DNA of 64,000 bases from Medicago truncatula (GCF_003473485.1 NC_053046.1:40261832-40325831); one strand, 5' to 3'. Shown: positions 11,700 to 25,928, counted from the stretch's first letter. Made by a program: numbers and translations. The notes: a model not told the origin generated them from the letters alone.

Positions 11700-12159
11700 A
11701 TTCAACTTGAACTGAAAATTAATGAACACTTTATCCTAACCACTTCAAAATATAAGCATTTTATTTTCAAATTAAAAATTTGAAAATATGACGTATAAAA
11801 TAAGAAAGAAAATAGTACTATATTTTCATTTTATCATCATCATCACCATCATCCTAAATTAATAATAATATTTTGTGACAATTGTGAACAAAGTTTGATT
11901 GAAACAAAATACACAACAAATTGTTATTGTTTCTTTCTTCTTCTGTGTTTTGTCTTTCCGCCTTAATCACAAGCTCCTTGTTTTTCTTTGTTCCTAACCC
12001 AATTTCAAGGGTCAAATTGAAAACCCTTTTCTCTTTTACGTTACATTCTCTTTTCCGTTAAATGGGTCTCTCTTTTTTCATAATTCACTGAACAAAAATT
12101 TCACCTTTTTTGACCCCAAAATCTCAAAACAGGATCGGAATTCCAAATTCTTCACAACA
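11700..12159 (+). promoter_or_regulatory. Upstream region and 5' leader of the homeobox gene
   Basis: From about 11930 the sequence becomes CT-rich on the plus strand (ttctttcttcttctg, ttttctcttttacg), as is usual for plant 5' leaders, and runs to the ATG at 12160. No confident TATA box was assigned. Confidence 0.4.
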
Positions 12160-15100
12160 ATGGAAGGTATTGTGTTTTTGTTTCAATTTTTATTCTTATT
12201 AGCGATTTGGGTCATTCATTTTGTGGTTAATTTTTGCAATTTTTCATGTATTGAAATTGAATCAATGTTAGGTTAGAATCTACACTAGAGATTGTTTGCA
12301 TTACTGGGTAGATTGTTGCAATGGTGGATTTGACATAAAGGATTTAAATTTGGGGTCTTTGGGTTATGAGAAAGTGAGTCAAACTTAAGGGTATGAAAGG
12401 GGTTTGGTTAATTTTGATTATAATTGAAATTAGGATTTTATGCTATTCATACATTTTTCATATGAAAAACCTAATTCAGATCTTTTTTTTTGTTTTTCTG
12501 TCATTGACTATAAACCACTTGGATCTACTTTCTGTGTGAGATAAGGGTTTGCACTGAAGGATCTATGTTATTGAAGTAGTTACAATATTAAGCAACTTTT
12601 TTGTTGTTGTTATGATTATTTGGACAAAATTAAGTGTCTGATTCAATAGTTAAAGAAATAAGCTTTCTGGTTCTTATGAAAAATTCTCAGATTGCTATAT
12701 CATTTCAGCAGATAATCATGTATGAGATTTCATGTTGGATCAATTTGATTTGTTGATATAGCACAAGATGTTTCCTGTGATTGTTGTATATCTTATTGTA
12801 TGTTGTTATTTATTTTTTCATTCTAATGCACAAACTAAACTTCTTGCTTCTCGGTTGGTGTTTAGAATCAAGTGAGTTGCAACCAGAAGAAAATAAAGTC
12901 TCCGCGGAGAAGTTTCCGAAAAGAAAGCTCAAAACGCCTGCACAGCTTAAGGGCTTGGAGAAATTTTATACGGGTAGGGATACATTTTTGTTAATACATT
13001 TTATCCAAAGTGATGATTTTTGTTGAAATACTGTTTTGCCTTTGTTTCCAGAGCACAAATATCCGACAGAGGAATTGAAATTAGCAATTGCTGAGGAGTT
13101 AGAGTTGACAGAAAAGCAAGTTTCTGGATGGTTTTGCCACCGAAGGTTAAAGGATAAAAGATTGTTGAAAGAAGAAGCAAATGCTAATGGACGACAAGAT
13201 CGTTCAAGCGGTGTCATCCAGGATCGTGGCAGTGGACTTGGGCAAGATTCGTGTGGAAGCAGTAAACATGGTGATTACAAGTATCTGGATCCCAAAGAGG
13301 TTGAGAGCAATGGCCTCTACAATCGTGATTTGTCTGTTGCAGATATGACGTACGGACGCAGGAATCATTTTTCTGAAAATGTCAGTGGAATGGATGATGA
13401 CACGTCATCTGAGAGTAGCTCTTATTTGCAAGAACGTATGTATCCTCAAGGACAAGATCCATATGAGATGGAGCCTTCTAGATATAGTAAAGCTCTTCCA
13501 CCCTTAAATCCGAAAGGTGCAATCAACATGGGATATAAACCATCGGGATATTTGAAAGTGAAGGGTGAGATAGAACATGCTGCTATAACTGCTGTTAAGA
13601 AGCAATTAGGAAGGAATTATCAGGAAGATGGTCCACTACTTGGTGTAGAATTTGATCCACTTCCTCCAGGGGCATTTGAATGCCAAACTGAAGAAGCAGT
13701 TCATGGTAGGCTGTTATTTACCCTATTTCCCGCTTTTTCTTTCCAGTTCCTGTTCTATTAGTTATATGAAACTAAAAGGTTGTTTAGGTTGAAACTTGGA
13801 ACAATATAGCTGATCATCTAGGATAAAGGAATATGTTGTACCCATCACATTGTAAAAATGTAGGTTTGATATTATTTTCTGTTACAGTGAATTGCTTAAA
13901 GATATATCTGGGTTTGCTATGGGCCTGGGGTAGGTCATATCTAGAATGGCAAATAAATGCTTTCCATCTAACCTGCATCATGTTTATGTGCTATGCATTG
14001 GGATGATAGAGTTGTTTTTTAAGAATTTAGACAGATGTGTTCTTAGTATTAATACTACCAAGGCCAATGCCAGCTAACTTGATAAGGTTAGATCTCAATC
14101 ATTAATAATATTTGTGAGAAGATTTCTTCTTTTCACATATGATTTAGTGTGTAAGCCTTATGTCATAACTTATAAGCCAGTTATTTAAATTATTTTATAA
14201 TTTGTAGTTTTGAATATGAGCTTTTAGTGTTAGTGCCAGGACTAAGTTTTTCAAGAATTTAATTTTTCAAAACTGTAAGGAGTAGTTGATTCCTTGATGT
14301 AGCTCAATTTTGTAATATTTGTATTTGGCTAATGAATTAGTATTTGCTTGATCTGGAGATGCTTACAGGCACACATGACATATAAATAGACAGATATGTA
14401 GGTAGGATATATCATATATAGTGAGAAAATGAGAGGACTTAATCTTGACCATGCCACGATACACTAATAGTCAAGATTGTTTTTACTTAAATCTGACCTT
14501 GACCATTCATTAATGTTATACAACCGGTATTCTTCTTCTCATAATTGCATGCAGATTTTGTTTTATCTAGTCCATATTTTGAGGGTTTGTGGCTTTAATT
14601 AGTTTTCTTAAAATTGGATAGCTTATTCCTAAAGTTAATGCCGTGTTTTTAAGGTATTAGCATTAGAATATAGGAGGTTCTAGGCTGGACCTCTGGATCG
14701 TGAAGTTTGCAGTAGTGGACGTCTACAAGTGTCCCAGTATCATATTTAGGATAGACTATGATGCTATTCTTAAAATTTGGATTGAGCCTAACTCAACCCT
14801 TAACCCTTACAAAACCGTCTTGTAAGGTAAGGATTTCCCAAGCTTTATAAGCATCAAATATGTCGTAACTCTAGTCGATGGGAGAGTCTCTCAACAACTA
14901 TATTAGAATCTGGGCTCAACTCAACCCAAAAAGCTAGCTTAAGGGGCGACGTTTGCTCAAGTCTTTATAAGGAGTACTTTGTCCATATGCCCACTCGATG
15001 TGGGGTCTTAACTTAAGGTTCACGGCACAGTGTATTAGCATAATAATCTTGTGCAAGGTGTTGTTTTGCTTGTTTAGGCCAAGATAATTTATTTTTGCTC

Positions 15101-17428
15101 TTTCCATGTTTTTCTAGAAATATTTCATCGTAGCTAAGGTGCAAGGATTCCGATTTATTTTCGCTTTCAATATCTCATTTTAAACTCCATTCAGTATATT
15201 TTATAACTACTTTGTGATTCTTACCTTTGTATTGTTATGGATGCTATGCCAGAACCGTACCATATTGCTGATCCTGCTCTTCTGAATTCTCCAGAAATCT
15301 CCACAGTGAAAAGTCGACCTGGTCTTAGCTCTGTAAGTAGACCTTTCTAATGCATTCTCATTTTTTTGATGAGCCTAGTAATTAAGTTTTTCCATGGAAT
15401 GGGATTGATATCGTTAAACAAATCAATGATGATTTACAAGGAATGAAAAATTAAATGCAGCTGAAATGGAATGATTACTTTAGTGAACTATATGCAGTCC
15501 TTTAACTTCTTACCTTTGCTTAAAGGGAAATAAGAAGTGAATGATGTTTGTAGGTGCAAGTATTCCATTGTTTCAAGTCATTTAATTGCAAGAGAAACTT
15601 TTAAACAGAATAGAAGTTGTGCTTTGCCGTATAAGTGCTCATAGTAATTTAATTGTTACTATCCTGTTCATAAATGTAGCAACTGTGTTACTGTGATGTC
15701 AATACCCCTGCTTTCTCACTCTCTTTTACTTGTTTATGTGCAGAGATATGATTCATATTATACTAAACATGGTTCCCAAGATACTCATATGGAAGGAGTT
15801 GACTTTGGTTCGTTGCATGATGTTCATGTTCAGGATAAACAAGATAAGAAAGCTTTGCATGGTACCAAACATAGACAAACTTTTCAGAGTAATGCCGGTC
15901 GTTTTCCTGGCAGGAACTCTTCCTTAGATTTGTACGAAGACTCTACTGGAGAAGCTGCTTATAACATCACTAAGAATCATAGGAAGGATGCCAAGCGCGG
16001 TGTTGAGGGTATAAGATCTGATTCTACTTCTAACCATAGTGATCGCTATGAAGAAAACCTCCCAGTCAAACATTCAGACTTCCTACAATATAACTATGAA
16101 AACACCAATCAAAAGAATGTGCAAAGGAGTGTTCATGCAGACATTCTTCAATATGACTATGATAATGTCAATCCAAAGAAAGCGCCAAGGAGTGAACACA
16201 TAAAGTCTAAACCTTCAAACTCAATCCACAATTCTCGAGGTTCTGTGGATACTGAAGAAAGAGGGCTATCTTCTAGGATGACTAAGGTTCATTAATAAAT
16301 TTGCTGTGCTCTATTTGTAATGACGAATTTATTCTGCTTACAAATGGTTTCAAATGATAATATTTTGTTGCATGTGTGCAGGATGAGTTGTTTAAGGGGG
16401 ACAGGAAGTCAAAAAAGCAATATCGCGATGCAGGTGGAGCAGGGATGCTTTCAAATGAGACTATGGTGAGTTTTCGATGTGTGCACTTACCCGTATCTCT
16501 AGAATGTGATTATTTGATTTTCTATTGAGCTGACTTTCCTCCTTCCACGCACGCACACATGATGTTTTACTTTGGTATGTGTATAGGTTGCAAAACGACT
16601 TAAAGCAAATACCTTTCAACCATACAATATGAAACAGGTTCCTGTTGCTGAGATAGAACCAAGGAAAACTCAGAGGTGAGCATTTCTATTTGTCTGTTTA
16701 CCCGACACCCACATCCTCTTAGAAGTTTTGGAGCTTATCTGTTGATACAATTGTTGTGTATTCTTCGATGCTTATTATGCTTTCAGAAAATTGTATATAA
16801 TCAAAATGTTTAATAGTAAGCTTTCGGCTAAATACTTTATTTGAGTGCAACGTAAGCTAATCCATTCTTGAAAACCACCTTTTCCCTCTTTAATGAAGAT
16901 AAGAGGATTTTTCAAGCGCAGAGTGCTGTTTAGTTGGTAAATTGAGCTCAACGTGGACAAACTTCACTTGCAATGCAAGTATCCGAATCCCACTAGAAGC
17001 ACCTTTGTAAAAAGGTATGCCCTAGCAGGGATTAGTTTAGTCCCATCCCACACCTTGTGATTTTGCCTTCAAACCTCAGTTTGACTACAAGTGAATAAAA
17101 GTAGCATTCACTTTAAGTTGAAAGTTTTGCATCAAACTTGCTTTTATGGCTGCAGTCGTACGCAAGGGACACCTTGGTTAGCTGGAAAAAACAGCAAAAA
17201 TCGAACTCAATTTTAATCAAATTAATTTCATTCGGAATCATGTTTGACTAACTCTCACCCAAATACACACCAACTTCACAGTTTTATCTTTTTACTTAGT
17301 TTTTTTACTGGATATGGCCCTGTTTCTAACAACATTGTGCACGACGATGATGATGCAGATCTGCTGCAGAGATGCCGTCTAGCTTTAGCGAGGATGAAAC
17401 TGCTGATACCAGTTCCTCATTGGATTGA
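12160..17428 (+). CDS. Homeodomain-like transcriptional regulator, 8 exons, 544 aa
   Basis: Coding exons: 12160-12166, 12866-12973, 13052-13705, 15253-15332, 15744-16286, 16382-16465, 16587-16675 and 17359-17428. All introns are GT-AG and the frame stays open to TGA at 17426-17428. Residues about 21-80 form a homeodomain: the basic start KRKLKTPAQLKGLEKFY, then HKYPTEELK, and a recognition helix EKQVSGWFCHRRLKDKR with the W-F-x-x-R core. It should bind DNA in the nucleus. The rest is hydrophilic and low in predicted structure, with no DDT domain in view. That places it near the plant homeobox group related to RINGLET proteins (I recall At4g03250-type proteins), not full RLT1/RLT2. The first coding exon is only seven bases, so its assignment rests on the splice join giving MEESSE. 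Intron 3 is 1.5 kb and repeat-bearing. Confidence 0.85.
14760..15035. repeat. Two diverged tandem units in intron 3 of the homeobox gene
   Basis: Two successive units share the order 'actcaaccc ... aag... tttataagc/g ... cgatg(t)ggg... tct', at about 14785-14905 and 14915-15020. This resembles short terminal-repeat retroelement or promoter-like repeats common in legumes. A related paired structure occurs at about 20130-20660. Class is uncertain. Confidence 0.35.
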
Positions 17429-18990
17429 TTGTTTTGTTGATAGATGTTGAGAAGTGTGTACAGTCTAAAAAGACACATGCAATTTACTAGTTAAGGCAGT
17501 AGTAACATTGGAAGCACTGTTTCTAGCAGCAAAACTAGTTACATGACTCAATTTGCTGTATGTTGTGCTCACCTATTGCCTTTGAAAAAAGAAATTGGTG
17601 TAGAACTCCTACCCCCCCTAGGTCTTTTAATTTTATTTTTGGGCATTTGATGTAGGTGCTTCACATATACATTATTTTTCTTGGTAGTTTTAATTGTGGT
17701 AGTGCGTTTGACATTCAAATTTGATCCAATTTAGTCCATGTTTGGAAGAGTTAGATACTTCTACTTTATAATAAATTTAAAATAATTAATTGTATATTGA
17801 TTACCCTCATATTCATGTCAATCTAGATGGAATTATAACCTACTGGTCTAATGATCTCTTAACAATTTTGAAAATCTTGTCTTGTTCAAAAAAGTTATGA
17901 AAATCTTGTGACTGAACCATTAAGGCTTTCTTTTGAAGTTAAGAGGGAAAAGGAGGAATGAAAATATAGAGGAATCCTTCACTTTTTTTAGGAGTGTTTT
18001 TGAAGGGAATTGGATGAAAATATTTATGAGTATGTATTATCAAGAGGAGTAATGAAACCTAGTTCATTTTTTTAGTTCACGTTTATTGGAGAATTTTAGT
18101 AGTCTATTGAAGAAAAATAGAATCACGTGCAAGATGGAGAGACTACTCACCCACCCTTATCATTCTCTTTACTCATTCTTTTATTCTCAAACCCTTCTCT
18201 TTTCTTCCAAACATTCAAACAATAAATTTAAGACATGTTTGGTTTAGGAACATATTTTTTGTTTTTAAAAAAGTGAATATTGTTCTTACTTTTTTCTCTA
18301 GATTTTTATTCCAAGTTACCTAATTTTTATGTAATTAGAAAAAAGGTGTGAAGACTGGGTCCTTAATTGTTATGGAAAAATATAAACATGTGGTGTTTGA
18401 TATATCATTGTATGAGTTGGTTTTATGGTGTGTTTGTTTCACCGACTTTAAAAAATTATATCTAAGAATAAATCACCTGGGAATACAAAAATTGAAATTA
18501 GATTCTTGGTATTTTTTTTTTAAAGTGTTTGACATGTAATTTGACATTCTTCGAAAAATAGGTGGTTATAACTTTTTTTTAAAAAATCTATGTAAAATTT
18601 CATGCACATTCTCACCTCACACGGGAATAAGTTTATAGGAATTATAGAAGTTATGAAAAGTTATTCTATTTCTTAGAACCTTTATATTCATAAATAATTT
18701 GTTTTTCAACCTTATAACAAACACTGCTTAGTAATGAAAGCCATGTAATCATGAGAATGTAGTTCTTAGACTTGAAACAAACACTACTTTTAAATTTTAT
18801 TTTCATCAACAACCAAATATTTGTACATCGAGCAGTTGGCTAGGAACTGTTTGACTTATAAATCGATGCTTTTTATGTTCTAGTAGTACATACATTTTAT
18901 TTTCATCAATATTAATTGATTGATTAATTGACAAATAATCACAATCCAATGGACAATGCTTATGTTCATACCTAATAATACAGCTTTCAA
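17429..18990. other. 3' flank of the homeobox gene and intergenic DNA
   Basis: The first about 200 bp are likely 3' UTR of the homeobox gene. The remainder is AT-rich, with MITE-like phrases (tgtttggtttagg near 18235, aacaaacactac near 18777) but no bounded element or gene that I can support. Confidence 0.4.
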
Positions 18991-19004
18991 AGCTAATAAA
19001 TATA

Positions 19005-19282
19005 TGTTTGGTTTCACTTTTAGAGAGACCGAAATTGATTATAGAGGTGTAGAATTGATTTTGACATGTTTGGTTGGTTTCAGGTAGAATTGATTCTACT
19101 TGAAGCTAAAATTTGTAACTTTTAATTATATAATTGATTTTCACACATAAATTTAAAGTTCAACCTACTTTTACATAAATGAATCAAAACACAAACCACT
19201 TTACATTCAATCCACTTCAATTTTATATAATCAATTCACTCTAAATCAATTATTATCTCTGCTGAACCAAACAAACACAAAC
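19005..19282. repeat. MITE-like inverted repeat
   Basis: It begins tgtttggtttcactt and ends with the partial complement gctgaaccaaaca. The arms carry 'aattgatt' motifs on one side and 'aatcaatt' on the other. The fold and about 280-bp length fit a MITE; no clean target duplication was found. Confidence 0.45.
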
Positions 19283-22200
19283 AATCTAGCTTCAAAAGCA
19301 ACCTAAAGCAACACATTTTAAATAAACTTTGATATAACCTTAAAATTTCATGTTACACATAACTCATCCTTACAAAATTAATTCAAGTATTGTTATCTCA
19401 TCAAACGTGACACTTTTTTCAACAGCGATTTGAGGATTATCTAACATGTTGTTACTTATGTGCATCTAAGTTGAGTATGAAAATACACAAAAGATAGAGC
19501 CCTTTAATAATTGTAAGGACCACAACCTGCCACGCATGCAAAATAGAGTGAAAGAATAATTCCTCACACGAGTCTTTGCTTAAAGATGAGCACTCTGGCA
19601 AACAATTGGGTGAATGATAGGTTCTCTCCCATATTGGTTAAAATTGACAAATGAACTTTAAAAAGGTTTGGTCGACTTCTCAAAATAATTCTTTATATCT
19701 ATAAATTATTAAACAAAAAGTTGCTTCAATATCAAGAATATCTCTACGTTACCCCATCTTTCAGATTGCATAATAGTGTCCATCCTTCTTTTTTATAATG
19801 TTAGCCTTAATACTTGCATAATAGAGATTTTTAAGAATATTATAAACGATGGATGGAAGAAAAAAAACATTCAAGTTAAAAAATTATACATGTCTAAATA
19901 ACTTTTCATTAATATGGTTGAAAAATCATAGACACGATAAGATACATTTTTCTATATCTTCTATTAAAAATGATTTTCATAAAAAATAATCAAAATAGAT
20001 TTGTCTTTTTTAGCATAAGATCATGCTTTACCCAAATGGTTTTTAAAATAAGCTTACAAACAAATATAATAAAACATAAAAAGTAATTTTCTTATAAAAA
20101 ATATAATAAGAAACATAATCCCTTTTATTGTTCCGGAGGAATATCTCAATGAATTGGGTTATGAGAAGGAGTCTCATCGAATTGGATTAATATATTGGGT
20201 TAAGAACAAAACATAAGTGAGTTGAACACCGCATATTCACCAAAAATCTTAAAGATCTTAAATTTATGAACCTTTTTGCTTATATTTTGCTCAACTTTAA
20301 CTCTTACCTCCAATTTATGACTTTTTCTCACATTTGACATATCACATCATTTCTTTATCAAGTGTAAGATTCTTCGCGTACATTATCTAACACTTGAAAT
20401 CTTTCTCACTTCCCCATCAAGTCGATTCAGGACTATGATACCACTGTTGGACCATGAAGAGAAACCTAACTAGGTTGGATCATCACATTGAGATAAGAGT
20501 GACCATACAAGTGAAATTGGACATCACGTCTTCACCCAAAACTTCAAAGTATAAAGTTTATGGATTCTCCCACTTATATGTTGCTCAACCTCAAATCTTT
20601 CATTCAATATGAGATTTGAACTCACACTTGATATATGGCAACACATAGTTCATATCAAGAACAATAAAGGAAGATATTCATCGCTTCCTTCATATTGCTA
20701 ACAAATTTTCTCTACCTTAACAATAATCAATGATATTTAACATCTTTAACTCCACATCTATGATATGAAACTAAAATCTATTTTGATTTTTTCTTCTCTT
20801 ATTAGAGAAAACCATTACTATGTTTGGTAAGTCCAAACCGCTAGTCTTTTACCAAATAGAGCATCGGTGGGTTCACGAACTTTGTGAATGGTTTCAGATG
20901 ATAAATTGAAAAGTGACCGTGGAAAGGACCATTTCATTAAAATATTGTTTAGTCCAAATAAAAATCTTATTAATATTATTGTTTTGTTGTCAAGTCAAGT
21001 ATTTATGCACAGGTTCAATTTAATTTACATCTCCAACACATACACACACATCCCACATGATATGAAAGCAACATCACTGTTATGAATATTGAGGAGGGGT
21101 TATAATTAGAGCAAAGCCTTTTCATCATGTGGTAAGATAGTTTTGGATTTGAGCCCTTTTCACAGGTACATCACCCCATTGACGTGGGACTAGAGAAGTT
21201 AGAAAGTCTGGGAATATTAGGACCACTATCGCAAAAGGGGACCATAATTTTTGTGTATTGTGGCTAAGTTCAACTTTTGTAAAAAAGTGTATCACATTGG
21301 TGTTGGTCTCAATCACTAACAAAGGGTTGGAAAGACAAAGTATAATTGGTAAGGGCATCATGGTTGTTTGTGAACTCCAACAATTTTGCACATGCCATAT
21401 TCATGGATTTTGATCGGTTACTTAGCCAATAGTTGGTTTTGTATGTCCCCATAATTAGATAGATCATTTTAATCTTGTTACTTACATCTATTTATATAGT
21501 TTATGTTGTATGGAGTTTTATAACTTGAAGAGATATCAACCTCATCAAACAAGGTAAAAGCAACCTGAGGTCTTGTTAACGAGTGTCCCAAACACTCTTC
21601 AAACTTTTTTTTTTTTTTGGCTTTTGCACCGGTTTCCGACCCACCAAAGGTGGGCGACTAATCCGGCTCATGCGTAGAGGCATGTGCACTGGCCAAGTGT
21701 TGTTCCCCCTGTTCAAACATTTTAAAATAAACAATTATTCCTTTAAAAAAGTTCAAATATTTCGATTTTCAATGCATCGAATACACATATTTTTATAAAT
21801 ACTTACCACTTATTATAGTCCTTAAAGAGTATCCCAAAAACACATGTTGACATTTCCCTATTTTAATATTTTACGGATAGTAAAGGAAAATAAATACAAA
21901 ATTTATTAAACATCTATTCAAACACAAGACATGCACAAAAAAGTGCATAACCAAGACTCTGTACAATAGGAGGATGATATAATAAAATGAGGATGTTGCC
22001 CGTTGCCACCTTGTACAACATGCAGATACAGAATTTTTTGAAGGGTTTTACGTGATACAACATGTTTTATACAGAATGAAGTTCTTTGAATGCTACTCCA
22101 TGTTCGAGGTGCATTGAATTAGATTCTACCACAATAGCAAGTAGAGTATGTATCTCTTATGAAATAATTCTTCCTAGAATGTGCACATCTGATTACCTAG

Positions 22201-23547
22201 TTGAACAAGCAAACTCAGTCAAATTGAAGTTTTATTCTAAAAAAGGATTCTATATTATTATTTTTTATCTATATAATTCTTATGAGCACGAGCAAATTAA
22301 AAGTGAAAACAGAAGCATGGTCTTAATCTTCTTTTGTCACCACCAGCCAACCAGGAAAAAGTGATTCCGACATTTTCAGCAGTGCCATTATTTGAAAAAA
22401 TGCCCTTCAAAAACCACACTTTAAGAAAAGTAATACTTCATGGTCATACTAGAAAGAATAGTTATCATTTTTAAACTCATTTATTTATTTTTCATCAAAA
22501 TAACTAATTTATCTTTAATTTAATGTTCAAAATATCATTCTCTTCAAAGTTCAATCTAGTTATTATCATATAATATCATTGAAACTATAAGAGTTGATCA
22601 TTCTTGCTACCAAACTTATGAAATAATTGAAGAACATCAATCAATTTATTTTTTCCTCAAAATATCTTTTTTTTAATCATCTTTCAAAACCACCAAAGAG
22701 CTGAATAATGTTGACTTTGAATAGAGTCTCTTTCTACATCATGATATATATATATACATTTTTTTTTTTTTAAGGAGTGATCTACATAAAATCTTTAAAA
22801 TTGTGGTGTTAAATTTTTAACCTAAAAAACAAACTAACTAAATTGAATCATATTATTCAACTTAGAGATCATATCTTAACATGTCGAGAATGTTGATCAG
22901 ACTGGAGCACCGTTCCATTGAAGTTGTTAACGTGAGTTGATATACGTCAGTGCTATGGAGTTTAAATCAGGATAAGAGAGCAAAATACATAAAGTTTTAA
23001 ATATAATAAGAGAGTATACCTTGCATTGTTGTTGAATGAAGATATTTATACAATGTTGGGATGGAGCCGGAAGTGAGTAAAGGAGGGGTCGTTATATACA
23101 ACACTAGTCAATGTCCAAGTCGTGAAATTGTTATGTTGGTAAAATAATATTAACCTCTTATAGATTGATTGAGGGAATCTAATGTTGAATGGATTAATTC
23201 TTTGGATTGCGTCTATTTTTTAGATGAAGAATTGAGTTTTAGGTTGGGCAAGTCCGAAACAAAAATTAAATTGTTGTTTTATAAATTTGAGAGATAAATT
23301 GACCATAATTTCAATGATTAAAATGTCCATTTACTCTATGTAAAATACCAAAGAGATACAAGGGAGCAATATTTTAAAAAAAATATCAAAGAATTATTCT
23401 TAAATAATCAAATCCCTTTGTTCCTTTATCTTCTTGTTGTAATGAAATAGTTTCTGAATCTTGTTTTTCATACGTTTATAAACGATTGGACCATCATTTC
23501 AGTCACTAAACTATCACATTCAATTTAATTTAGCCCATTAACTATAT
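19283..23547. other. Intergenic, repeat-like remnants only
   Basis: No supported gene. Two related blocks at about 20130-20350 and 20440-20660 share order: a tgggttatgaga/aggttggatcat start, a 'tcaccaaaa/tcacccaaaa cttcaaa' middle and a 'tgctcaacctcaa...' end. They look like parts of one old repeat family. A segment at about 21570-21850 (gttaacgagtgtcccaaac, and a reading of cttaaagagtatccc at the other end) resembles another dispersed family. The small open frames here have no domain. Confidence 0.4.
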
Positions 23548-23557
23548 TATAAATAAT

Positions 23558-25312
23558 GCTTAAATATGTAAATCGTCCCTGTAATTTGGTGCGTTTTTGG
23601 TTTTCGTTTCTGTGTCTTTTTTTGTTCTAAAACAACCCCTGTATGTTAATAACTTTTTGCTTTTCGTCCCTCCCGTCAAACTCTGTTACAAAAACGCCTT
23701 GCTGGCTAACGGTGAGTGACGTGGCAGGTGCTGACTTGGCCAAACACGCTTATGTAGACTGACAGATGATCCCTGACTATATTACAAGGACTAAAACCAA
23801 AAACGAAAAGGTACAGAGGGACGAAATTAAAAACACCTAAATATGAAATTTAGGTGGCCTTCCAGAAGATCCCTGACTATATTACAGGGACCAAAACCAA
23901 AAACGAAAAGTTACAGAAGGACGAAATTAAAAATCATGAAGTTACAATATTTGAAATTAAAATCCCTTGTTGTTTCCATCTTCTTCGTCTCTCTGCCATA
24001 TTCTTCTTATTCTGCACCATTGAAATTGCATGCCCGGCTAACAATGTCTTCATCATCAATTAAGTCTTTTTCTGCAATTGAATTCCACAACTTCTAAATC
24101 CTCATACAAAACCGAGAACAAACTTTCTCTTTTCATGTATTGATATATTAAAAACATGCTTCTTTTGTGCAAGCAAAATCCATAAAGCTTAACAATATTT
24201 ATCTGCTTTATTTTTGATAATATTCTCACTTCAATTCTAAAACTCGCATCAAAAGATGACACATCTGCTTAATAGTTGTGAAGTTCTTTAAGGAGGCAAA
24301 TTTGCCACATGATAATTGAGTCTTGTATAAACTTCCATATGCTTATGTCACGATGCATATCTAATGTCAAAGTGTTGCTTTAATAATGTCATCATATGTT
24401 ATTTTTCCATCATAATTCCATATGTCAAACAAATTCTCATTCTTTGTTGTCGTTGTGTATGCTTTCTTGTTAATGGAATTATGACAAAGTTTGAAGCACA
24501 TGAGAAATGAGAAGGGTGAGATTACAATTGTAAGGATAAGAAGAACAATGGAAACATCATTCTTGTGCTTTACATTATTATTATTATTAATTTTCATGTG
24601 GGGTGACCAAGGAAGGAATTGGGTATATGAATTGGTACATCCATCTTTGTTCCATATTATCGTAACAAAATCAATACAAGTTGGAATGGAATCCATACAA
24701 CAGAGAGAAGATGAAGAAGATGGTAGAGATTTTTAACTTCGTGATTTTTAATTTCGTTCCATACGATGAAGAAGCTGTGAAATTCAATTGAAGAAAAAAA
24801 CAATGGATGATGAAGACATTGTTGCCAGCCATGTGATTTCAGAAGCACAAAAGAAGAAGAAGAAGGATATGGCAAAGAGAGAGGAAGAAGATGGAAACAG
24901 CAAGGGTTTTTAATTTCAAATTTTTAACTTCGTGATTTTTAATTTCGTCCTTCCGTAACTTTTCATTTTTGGTTTTGGTCCCTGTAATATAGTCAGGAAT
25001 CTTCTGGAAGGCCACATAAATTTCATATTTAGGTGTTTTTAATTTCGTCCCTCTGTACCTTTTCGTTTTTGGTTTTGGTCCCTGTAATATAGTCAGGGAT
25101 CATCTGTCAGTCCACATAAGCGTGTTTGGCCAAGTCAGCACCTGCCACGTCACTCACCGTTAGCCAGCAAGGCGTTTTTGTAATAGAGTTTGACGGGAGG
25201 GACGAAACGCAAAAAGTTATTAACTTATACGGGTTGTTTTAGAACAAAAAAAGATACTGGAACGAAAACCAAAAACACGCCAAATTACAAGGACGATTTA
25301 CATATTTAAGCC
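23558..25312. mobile_element. Mutator-like long-TIR element (Pack-MULE-like)
   Basis: Inverted repeats of about 387 bp (23558-23944 and 24925-25312) start gcttaaatatgtaaatcgtcc and mirror closely. The 10-bp sequence tataaataat flanks the element on both sides (23548-23557 and 25313-25322), in the 9-11 bp range of Mutator-like elements. No transposase is present. The 0.98-kb interior holds a receptor-kinase fragment, so the structure is that of a gene-capturing Pack-MULE. Within each arm a segment of about 65 bp (gatccctgactatattaca...) is repeated directly, separated by about 35 bp. Confidence 0.9.
24056..24696 (-). pseudogene. Captured LRR receptor-like kinase fragment
   Basis: Read on the minus strand inside the MULE. 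First comes a transmembrane segment (VSIVLLILTIVISPFSFLMC) and a juxtamembrane stretch ending NLFDIWNYDGKITYDDIIKAT (24367-24696). The kinase N-lobe follows in broken frames: an LKELH segment that would carry the ATP-binding lysine (about 24275), then FRIEVRILSKIKQINIVKLYGFCLHKRSMFLIYQYM (24056-24262). This is the MIK2-like LRR-RLK subfamily as I remember it. Stops and frame changes near 24265 and 24367 rule out a working kinase, and both the LRR ectodomain and the C-lobe are absent. Confidence 0.82.
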
Positions 25313-25322
25313 TATAAATAAT

Positions 25323-25926
25323 TCTAAAGTATTTAAAATTTATCATTTTAGTCTCCATTATTTAGATGTTAGGTAGTATTAAATTATCAGATTTTAATAT
25401 ATTTTAGAGATTAAGTTGACAAATTATATAGTTTAAAAAGTATTTAATATATTCATATAGAAATTAAATTGAAGAAATTATGCTAGTTTAGATTAGAGGA
25501 TAATTGACAATTTATTTGTTTTTAAGCTAGATCATTTGCAAATACGTTATTTTTAATTTTCTTTTAATATGAACTTCAAACAATGGTATATGAACTATTA
25601 CTATTTTTGTAAAATAGTGGGTTTTGTCATAAAAAGGAAAAATCAATGTGATATTTTACTAAATATAGTGGTTGATATCATATTTTAAATACTTCATATA
25701 CTATTAAGGTATCATATTTTAAAATAACATAACTATCTTTTTTGAGAGGCAATTATCTTTATAAATCATTTAATTAGTCTTAATCTCAAATCCCTCCATT
25801 CCTTTTTCTTGTAATAAAAGATTTTTCTAGTCCTGTTTTTTATATGTTTATAAGCCAGATCATTTGCAATCGTTATTTTAAAAATTCTCCTAATATGAAC
25901 TTCAAAAAATGTAAATGAACTTTAAC
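25323..25926. other. Intergenic, nothing recognised
   Basis: Very AT-rich; no open frame, RNA gene or bounded repeat that I can support. Confidence 0.4.
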
Positions 25927-25928
25927 TC

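Noticed and set aside
24491-24736. 81-codon plus-strand frame in the MULE
   Set aside because: Antisense to the receptor-kinase fragment; no domain of its own.
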